Assembly (NCBI GenBank): GCA_002353635.1 | Contig: DEKA01000001.1 | Coordinates: 39,055-76,923 of the forward strand | From: Lachnospiraceae bacterium UBA2734 | GTDB lineage: Bacteria; Bacillota; Clostridia; Lachnospirales; Lachnospiraceae | Direction: 5' to 3' | Length of the DNA stretch: 37,869 nt | Shown: positions 31,753-37,869 of the stretch, one piece after another | Numbering within the stretch: the stretch's first letter is position 1 | How the letters are laid out: each line of letters starts with the position of its first letter | Notes under the pieces: generated by a model | The model's input: the letters and a program-made list of their open reading frames with translations, nothing else | What the model was told of the DNA's origin: nothing | Databases searched by the model: none | Position numbers and translations under genes: made by a program

Positions 31753-32277
31753 TCAGATTCCTCTCCTTCGCAGCAGAGCAATCACTTTTCCCTTAATTTG
31801 ACCACGGTTCACCGGACCATACTCACGGCTGTCAGTCCCTTCCGTCCGGAAATCGCTCAGGATAAAATACTCATCCTCCTTCAGCGTCACCGGATACTGC
31901 ACGGAACTGTCCTCATCCTTGAGTGTCGGATAGAAAATCTCCTCACTCTGTACATTGCCGTTCACGATGAGATCGCCGTCATCCGAGAGGTCCACCGTGT
32001 CGCCGCCTTCCGCGACAATTCTGCCCAGGTACCGGCGACTGTCCTCTCGAACAGTCACCACATCCCCTACATTATAGGTTTTCCCGAGCCTGTAAAACAA
32101 CACCAGATCGCCGTTTCGCACTCTCGGATACATCGTCTCATCCGGTGCGGTCATCATTCCGAAAACGAACGTGAAAACAACCCACACCGCCGCCACCGTG
32201 ACGGCGATATGGAGAAGAAATGAAGCAATATCCTTTTTATCTTTTTCTATGCTGTCGTCTTTTGCCTTCATTCCCAT
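31753..32277 (-). CDS. SipA-like pilus assembly factor (inactive signal peptidase I fold)
   Basis: Signal-peptidase-I-like membrane protein of 174 residues with one N-terminal membrane helix (about 18-42) and an extracellular domain. Position and size match SipA/LepA of the streptococcal FCT pilus locus. The catalytic dyad is replaced: the expected SxMxP serine is Thr48 (APDETMYPRV), and the lysine of the KRVIGxPGD motif is Gly85 (YLGRIVAEGGDTV). The SDFRTEGTDSREYGPV block that supports the fold is present. It should therefore act as a chaperone in pilin assembly rather than a peptidase (inference from SipA). The ATG at 32277 has only a weak GGAT ribosome binding site. Confidence 0.85.
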   Translation of the reverse strand: MGMKAKDDSIEKDKKDIASFLLHIAVTVAAVWVVFTFVFGMMTAPDETMYPRVRNGDLVLFYRLGKTYNVGDVVTVREDSRRYLGRIVAEGGDTVDLSDDGDLIVNGNVQSEEIFYPTLKDEDSSVQYPVTLKEDEYFILSDFRTEGTDSREYGPVNRGQIKGKVIALLRRRGI

Positions 32278-32289
32278 GCTTTAATCCAA

Positions 32290-32346
32290 TGCCGCATCCT
32301 TTGCTGCATCCCGAGGCGAAATCCGCGAAGACATTTTTGCCTCAGG
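32290..32346. repeat. Palindromic repeat related to the uxuA-uxuB gap
   Basis: On the minus strand this stretch matches the minus strand of 9697-9750 at 42 of 53 positions, including CTTCGCGGATTT and CGCCTC/TGCCTC. It folds as GAGGC ... GCCTC with an inner AAAT/ATTT. It fills most of the gap between the adhesin and the sipA-like gene. Confidence 0.65.
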
Positions 32347-32385
32347 AATCTTTAGAACTATAGCGGTCTGTCCTCACGGCACGAA

Positions 32386-35300
32386 TCAGTGCGCTCTCCT
32401 CACCAGCCTAAGCAGCACAAGTGCTCCGACAGCAATAGCAACACCCATCAGGCCGCTCAGAAACTCGAGGTGAATGCCTGTCGGCACACTCGCATTCAGC
32501 GTGTTAGTGAACCGCACCGTCGTGCTCATCTCTCCCTTATTGCTGCTCCAGGAAGTGACTGTGCCCGACGCCTCAGCGCCGTCATAGCTCGTCCATGTGC
32601 CCTTGTTCCTTATGCTGTAAGCCCTCTTGTATCCGATCGATCTGAGCTTGTCCTCACTGACCGTGAAAGCAGTGCCGTTCTCAATGTCTTTCAGCTCAAT
32701 GGACTCACCGCCCGCAAGCCTGCAATGTGCCTCACCGCTGCTGTCGAACGTCACCTTCGTCTCTGTCGCTTTGCCGGCAGCATCCGTAAGAACCGCATCA
32801 ACCGTCTGACCGCTGAGCGCCTTCATGGTCAGCGTGAACGCGAACTTCTTGTCCTTACTGCCCATGCTGCCCTTTACGACCTTCTGCAGGGTAAAGGAAG
32901 ACTTCTTAGGTGTGTTCGTCACGGTGATGAACGGATTGACGTCTCTCTTCACCGTCTGCACAGCGGTCACCAGATCCTTGTCCGGATTATCGTTTCCGCC
33001 CTTCGCGATCTTTTTGGATTCATCCGCAGCATACTTTGTTGTATCATTTGCATCCTTCACGCTGTCATTGATGACGTAGCTGCCGATATAGCTGTTCTTG
33101 TCCTCTGTCAGCGAATACTGCGCACTGACCGGAACACCGGTGAACTCCACTGACTCACCGTTTGCGAGCTGGAAGCTCTTGGTCGCCGTTCCGTCATCCT
33201 CAGCCGTCACTCTGCCGATGGAATTCGTACCGATCACTGTCCCCGGCTTCAGACCAGAGATGGTCATCGTGAAGCTGAACTTCTCCTTCGAACCAGTATC
33301 AGCGCCCGCATTCCGCACCGCCGAACCATTCTGGCCGTCGGCTGTATCCTGCCGGACAAATACGTCTGTGTTCAGAACAACCTTCTTCACTGTGATGTTC
33401 TGTGTGTAACTCAGCGTATTCGTGAAGGTGACTGTCGTATTTTCATTCTCATCGACCGTCTCCTGCGCTGTGCCGAGCTCCGTGTTCTTCTCCGTCGTCT
33501 CGCCGCTGGACTGTGCGATGGTGCCGTACGTCATGTTGTCGGTTGCCTTCGCATTCGTGATGTTAAATCTCGAAGTCCAGCTGCCGCCCTCCTCGATGAA
33601 CTGATACGTCGAACCCACAGGCAGGCCCTTTATTACAGCCTTCTCACCGCTCTTCAGCTTAATCGTTGCATTGCCGTTTCCGTCTGCCGTGGAGATCAGC
33701 TCCGGTACCCGATCGCCCAGTTCACTCTGGGAAAGTGCTTTGCCATTCTGATCCACCACTTCAATCGGATACTGCAGGTTCGCATCCAACCCGGTGAAAA
33801 CACCTCTGAACGTATACAGATCATTCTCTGCGCCGTCCGTCGAGCCTTCCGTCTTCTTGGAGAGTGTCACATTCGCTCTGGATTTTGCCGGCGGATTGTA
33901 AACATTCGTGAATGCTGCCGTCTCATCCTGCTTTCCGATCGTTCCCTCCAGCGGCGTATTCGTTACATTGCCGTCAGCTTCTTTTACGGTCAGCACATTG
34001 CCTGCTGAATCCTTCGCGGTGTAATTGGCATTTGCCTCCTCTGTCACTGTATAGCTGGTTCCCACAGGAAGACCTGTAAATACCTTGCTCTCACCGCTCT
34101 TCAACTGGAAGGAATACTCTCCATCATTGAATGCGATGTCGCCAAACTCCTGCGCACCGCTCTTAATCTGATCACCCTTGAGTTTCAGCGTGAAGTCGAA
34201 TTCCTGGGTTGAATCAGGCATCTTCGTTTCGTCGCTGCCTACAACAGTCTTTGAAACCGTGAGTTTTCCATAATCTGAAGTATTAGTATTGGTCACTGTG
34301 ATGGTTTTGTTCTTGCTGCAGTCAACCTCATTCTGATCATCGTGCGATGTATTGATCTTAAACGCATAAGAGTCCTTATAAGATTTATCGTCCTTTGTGA
34401 GATCATCCTCGCTCACAACATACTTTGCGTTCGCGTCAAAGACATTCAGCTTGTACTGCCATGTATTGGCATCAACCTTTGTCCATCCTCCGTTGGTACC
34501 AAAATCTTTGTCTGTAGTATAGCTTTCCTTCCATTCTCCACTATTGGTGGAAGAGCCACTCGATGGAGTTACAGGCGTACTGCTGCTCTCAGAAACATAG
34601 GTAAATCTGGCATAACCATTATCCCAATGTCCTGTCTCTGTACCACCTTTGACCGCAGGCATAGTTTCGTTGCCGGCAATTGTTTTGGCATCAGTTATTT
34701 TTCTGGATCCATACGAATCTGCAATATAACCTGTGCCACCGCCGCCGCCATGATCATAATATTTCTTGGTAATTCTTCCGCCATGCCAGCCAGCTCCGCC
34801 GCCGCCACCATCAGTAGCACCATCTTTATTGCGGTTGTCTCCAAAACCTGCAACAAAATCAGTGTCAGTATTGGAAGCAGGTTTATCGTTACCCGCTTTG
34901 CCTGCAACATCGCCGCCTGCATAACCTCCAACTGGCCCATTGCCAGCGCCACCGCCGCCGCCAGCAACAATAAGTGTACCCTCAGGATTCCAATCCTTTG
35001 TACGCTTATTGACTTCGCCACTGTGTTTCTTTCCATTATCAACAGGATTCTGTGTGGATGAAATATGTGTCATTCCTCCACCGCCACCAGAACTACCTAT
35101 TGCTCCGGCATCTCCGCCGCCGTTCCAGCCGCCGCCTCTTCCAGTCACTGCACTTGCTCCTGCATGTCCGACATAAACATAGAGGGTTGTTCCTTGCGTC
35201 AGATATACTACTCCTGTTGAATATCCTCCTTTACCACCAAGGGCTGAATCATTTCCTCCCCGTGCTCCCCAAACTTCCATCTTGTAATAGCCATTATAGG

Positions 35301-37869
35301 GAGCTGTAAAGGTCTGCTCAGTCTCAGTGCAGTCAAAGTCCTGCTTAAAGCTGAATACATTCTGGATCAGTGCACTGCCGCCAGCCAGTGTCACCTGACT
35401 GTTCTCTTCAAGGCCTTTGCTGACAGAATAGCCAGAATTTTCGGCAAGTCCTGTTTCATATGCAGTGTAGGTATGCCCCGACTGAATGGTCACATCAAAG
35501 TGATAGGTCCATACATTTCCAGACTTGGTTGCCTTTACCTTATTTGTGTCATCACTTGAAGCAACCTCCTCACCGTTATCCAGAAGAACTACCTTAAAAT
35601 CATCATTCGTAGGTCTTGTAGAAACTGCATCGTTGAGCCATTCAACCGTGACATTGGCCCCGTTGATAGTTTCCTGCTTGTCAGTTGTTGTCAGTGTGAT
35701 CTTAGGGTTCGGACGGTCCGCATCTTCTGTACCGTTATCCTCCCACTTCTTAATAATCGTGATCTGTCCGTCGAGCGCGCGCTCGTCCGGGAAAATATAG
35801 TCGCCGTTGTCGTTCTTCTTCAGCTCGCCGGAAGCGGTGCTGCCGTCGGAAGAGCCAGTATTTTCAGAACTGCCTTCTTTAGCAATCGTGAATGTGCCGT
35901 CAGCCTTGATGGTCACGATATAGGAGGACGGATCGGCCGTGTAGTTCAATGTGCCGGTTTCACCGTCCTTAGGCTTCGTGCCCTCGCCGGTGAGGCCGGA
36001 AGGTGCTGCTGTCTCCTTCAGGACATAGCTGCCCGCCTTCAGGTGTTTGAAGGTGACGCGTCCGCTGGCGTCGCTCTCTGCTTTGGCAGTGTCAGTAAGA
36101 CTTCCGCCGGACAGGGAGAACTCTGCGCCTTGAAGTGTGCGGACAGGAAGATCCTTATCGACCTTCACGAAGGTGACTTCCCAGTACATCGGTGTGTTGT
36201 AGATGACCGGTGTGCCTTCGATCGTGTCGGCATCCGTCCACTCTGCCGCTGCAGTCTTTCCATCCGTATCGGTCTTTTCGGCGTTCTTATTCTGCTGCAG
36301 TGTGACATGACCAGCTTCGTCCACAATGACCTGGTACGCCTCATCATTCAAGATGTAATCGGGGTTCGCCGTCTGCTCCCTAAGAGTATAGGTACCCTTC
36401 TCGATATCTTTAATCTTTACCAGTCCGTTCTTGTCGGACGTGGCTGTCTTTGCAACGTCATTGCCATAATCCGACTGTCCGCTCAGCACGAAAACAGTAT
36501 CGGAAATGCCGTGCAGGGAATCGTCTGTCGCAGTCTTCTTCCTCGCCTTGTAGAAGGTGAGATCGCCGTGAACTCTGGGATCGTTGTATACCGTGAACCA
36601 GACAGGCAGGTTATTCGGGTTGTCTGCTGCACTGGCGGCATATGGCTGGGGAATCGTCTTTCCAGAGGCATCCTGCACCTTTGGATTGGTGATCCAGAGC
36701 TCTCCCTTATCATTGATTTCCACCGTATAGGCCGTGTGGTCCGGCAGCCAGTCGGGGTTGGAGCCGTACTCCATGAGGGTATACTTTCCTTTTTCAACCT
36801 TTGTAAAGGTCAGTTTGCCCTGCGTATCCGTCATCTCTGTCTTGTCCACGGATGTGCCGTAGTCGGACGTGCCGGTCAGACGGAACTGGATATCGCGGAT
36901 CGGCTGATGGTCGGGCTGTGAGCTCACCTTCAGAAGGTTGATGTCCCTACTGATGACGAGCTGTGCCGTCACATTGTTCTGCTCAGCGACGCGGTGGCTC
37001 CTGCTGGAATCCGTGGTGCGATCGTACCCCACACGCACGGCGTTGTACGCCTCAGGATAGCCGGCTGTTTTATCTTTTCTGGAAGCACCTGAAGGTGCCT
37101 TCATGTTGAGGTAGGCCGCAACTGCCTCGAGCTTTCCAAGGGTATAGTCCGACCCGTCCGCAGCCTTATCGAGATCGATCACAATGGCTGTGACCCTATT
37201 TCCATTGGTCCTGTCTGCCTCCGGAATGGAGAATCCTGTCTTAGCGTCCAACTTATTCCAGTTGCTGAAATTAAGTTCAGACAGTTTTCCATCCGAATCC
37301 GGATAAGAGACACTCGGATCCGTCGTGTAATATACGACAGGGCTGATCAGATCCTTGCCGTTCTTATCTTTGGGCAGCTCGGAAAGATCCACCGACTGCA
37401 GGACGCCCTGCCAGTCGCTGGTTCTCTTGTCTGCGTTCTGACTGTCCTCCAGAATGTCGTACAGCCGGATATGCTCCGCCGTGCTGGCGTTGCTGTTCTG
37501 GAAGCGCAGACGATATGAGTATGCCGTATTGTTGTCCACCACAGCAGTTGTATCGTAGTGGCTCGAGCGCTCCGATCTTATGCGCTCGGTGAGACCTGTG
37601 GCTGCCGCTGTGATGGCAGCGATGTCGTAGTCGCGTCCCTTGTAGATGAAACGGTTTTCTTTCACACGGGTGTTTCCGCTCTCATCGGCATCAAGGCCCG
37701 ACATATATCCAAGCTCAGCCTTTAACTTCTCTTTCGCCTGCTCCTTCTCCTTTTCGTTGTTCTCGTTATATTCATAGTCATCGAACAGCTTGATCTTTGT
37801 GCCGTTGACCGTGTTCTCGATCGATTCAACTGCCTGGTCCGGCTGACCGTCTGCAATGGTGCTGTTGTT
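32386..37869 (-). CDS. Giant pilus tip adhesin, multi-domain, 5' end outside window
   Basis: Surface protein, 1827 residues visible; the frame is open to the window edge, so the signal peptide is missing. In visible numbering: N-terminal region (1-300); three CnaB/SpaA-like domains (about 310-400, 435-526, 563-663) with K-x-F...E patterns for isopeptide bonds; a GQITIIKKWEDNG domain (700-836); a glycine-rich domain with FTAPYNGYYKMEVWGARGG and many G4-G5 runs (843-1090), resembling the ALK/LTK glycine-rich fold; a short WTKV...YVVSEDDL domain; four FctA-like domains (about 1200, 1333, 1490, 1658 onward). The C-terminus is ASVPTGIHLEF, a membrane helix and RLVRRAH. Position corresponds to cpa of the FCT locus. 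Confidence 0.88.
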   Translation of the reverse strand, partial: NNSTIADGQPDQAVESIENTVNGTKIKLFDDYEYNENNEKEKEQAKEKLKAELGYMSGLDADESGNTRVKENRFIYKGRDYDIAAITAAATGLTERIRSERSSHYDTTAVVDNNTAYSYRLRFQNSNASTAEHIRLYDILEDSQNADKRTSDWQGVLQSVDLSELPKDKNGKDLISPVVYYTTDPSVSYPDSDGKLSELNFSNWNKLDAKTGFSIPEADRTNGNRVTAIVIDLDKAADGSDYTLGKLEAVAAYLNMKAPSGASRKDKTAGYPEAYNAVRVGYDRTTDSSRSHRVAEQNNVTAQLVISRDINLLKVSSQPDHQPIRDIQFRLTGTSDYGTSVDKTEMTDTQGKLTFTKVEKGKYTLMEYGSNPDWLPDHTAYTVEINDKGELWITNPKVQDASGKTIPQPYAASAADNPNNLPVWFTVYNDPRVHGDLTFYKARKKTATDDSLHGISDTVFVLSGQSDYGNDVAKTATSDKNGLVKIKDIEKGTYTLREQTANPDYILNDEAYQVIVDEAGHVTLQQNKNAEKTDTDGKTAAAEWTDADTIEGTPVIYNTPMYWEVTFVKVDKDLPVRTLQGAEFSLSGGSLTDTAKAESDASGRVTFKHLKAGSYVLKETAAPSGLTGEGTKPKDGETGTLNYTADPSSYIVTIKADGTFTIAKEGSSENTGSSDGSTASGELKKNDNGDYIFPDERALDGQITIIKKWEDNGTEDADRPNPKITLTTTDKQETINGANVTVEWLNDAVSTRPTNDDFKVVLLDNGEEVASSDDTNKVKATKSGNVWTYHFDVTIQSGHTYTAYETGLAENSGYSVSKGLEENSQVTLAGGSALIQNVFSFKQDFDCTETEQTFTAPYNGYYKMEVWGARGGNDSALGGKGGYSTGVVYLTQGTTLYVYVGHAGASAVTGRGGGWNGGGDAGAIGSSGGGGGMTHISSTQNPVDNGKKHSGEVNKRTKDWNPEGTLIVAGGGGGAGNGPVGGYAGGDVAGKAGNDKPASNTDTDFVAGFGDNRNKDGATDGGGGGAGWHGGRITKKYYDHGGGGGTGYIADSYGSRKITDAKTIAGNETMPAVKGGTETGHWDNGYARFTYVSESSSTPVTPSSGSSTNSGEWKESYTTDKDFGTNGGWTKVDANTWQYKLNVFDANAKYVVSEDDLTKDDKSYKDSYAFKINTSHDDQNEVDCSKNKTITVTNTNTSDYGKLTVSKTVVGSDETKMPDSTQEFDFTLKLKGDQIKSGAQEFGDIAFNDGEYSFQLKSGESKVFTGLPVGTSYTVTEEANANYTAKDSAGNVLTVKEADGNVTNTPLEGTIGKQDETAAFTNVYNPPAKSRANVTLSKKTEGSTDGAENDLYTFRGVFTGLDANLQYPIEVVDQNGKALSQSELGDRVPELISTADGNGNATIKLKSGEKAVIKGLPVGSTYQFIEEGGSWTSRFNITNAKATDNMTYGTIAQSSGETTEKNTELGTAQETVDENENTTVTFTNTLSYTQNITVKKVVLNTDVFVRQDTADGQNGSAVRNAGADTGSKEKFSFTMTISGLKPGTVIGTNSIGRVTAEDDGTATKSFQLANGESVEFTGVPVSAQYSLTEDKNSYIGSYVINDSVKDANDTTKYAADESKKIAKGGNDNPDKDLVTAVQTVKRDVNPFITVTNTPKKSSFTLQKVVKGSMGSKDKKFAFTLTMKALSGQTVDAVLTDAAGKATETKVTFDSSGEAHCRLAGGESIELKDIENGTAFTVSEDKLRSIGYKRAYSIRNKGTWTSYDGAEASGTVTSWSSNKGEMSTTVRFTNTLNASVPTGIHLEFLSGLMGVAIAVGALVLLRLVRRAH

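Noticed and set aside
1..37869. CRISPR array, insertion sequence, prophage or plasmid replication functions
   Set aside because: No regularly spaced repeats, transposase, integrase, phage or replication genes are visible. The repeats found are short, few and without linked enzymes.

Overview
The window comes from a Gram-positive Bacillota genome of roughly 50-55% GC. A Clostridia (Lachnospiraceae-like) or Erysipelotrichia host fits best, but the sequence alone does not fix the family. The signs are strong AGGAGG-type ribosome binding sites, TTGNNN-17-TATAAT promoters, a pilus locus using a class B sortase, and genes for plant-polysaccharide and uronate use. Such genes fit a gut or oral fermenter. 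Almost all of the window is coding and the boundaries are compact. Only the last gene, at the right edge, is cut off.

Positions 1-7900 hold a tRNA-Val(CAC) with its own promoter and terminator, then a complete minus-strand V-type ATPase operon read E - DUF2764 - A - B - D - I - K. This compact order is known from chlamydiae and spirochaetes and differs from the usual I-K-E-C-F-A-B-D operon of Firmicutes. The rotor subunit K keeps the residues that bind sodium in the Enterococcus enzyme.

Positions 8059-12290 are a hexuronate module. Mannonate dehydratase (uxuA) and fructuronate reductase (uxuB) are divergent from a GntR/FadR-type regulator. Operator-like TGTATAC(C/T)AG sites lie at both promoters. 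The same 13-mer is found about 16 kb away, in front of a zinc alcohol dehydrogenase (27054-28088) that resembles L-galactonate/L-gulonate oxidoreductases, which suggests a small regulon. The uxuA-uxuB gap is packed with hairpins and repeats.

Positions 12600-24100 carry a 72-residue unknown protein behind a folded leader, a MurD-type ligase, a YwaF/TIGR02206 membrane protein, the RNA-binding protein Tex, a GH3 glycosidase with reversed domain order, acylphosphatase, an M24 peptidase, an AEC-family transporter and glucosamine-6-phosphate deaminase (nagB). Positions 24210-26767 are a four-gene minus-strand operon: CapA-like metallophosphatase, a Bfd-type [2Fe-2S] protein, a 75-residue unknown protein and an HD-domain protein.

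Positions 28160-37869 are a sortase-assembled pilus operon on the minus strand: giant tip adhesin (5' end outside the window), SipA-like pseudo-signal-peptidase, backbone pilin, class B sortase, minor/basal pilin and a possible small last gene. The order matches the streptococcal FCT locus (cpa-sipA-fctA-srtC-fctB). The giant protein is unusual because a glycine-rich domain of the ALK/LTK type (PF12810-like) sits between CnaB-like and FctA-like domains.

Two features run across the window. The 9-mer TATTTTCAG (either strand) occurs at least 13 times, where about 0.3 would be expected. A palindromic intergenic repeat is shared between the uxuA-uxuB gap and the adhesin-sipA gap.
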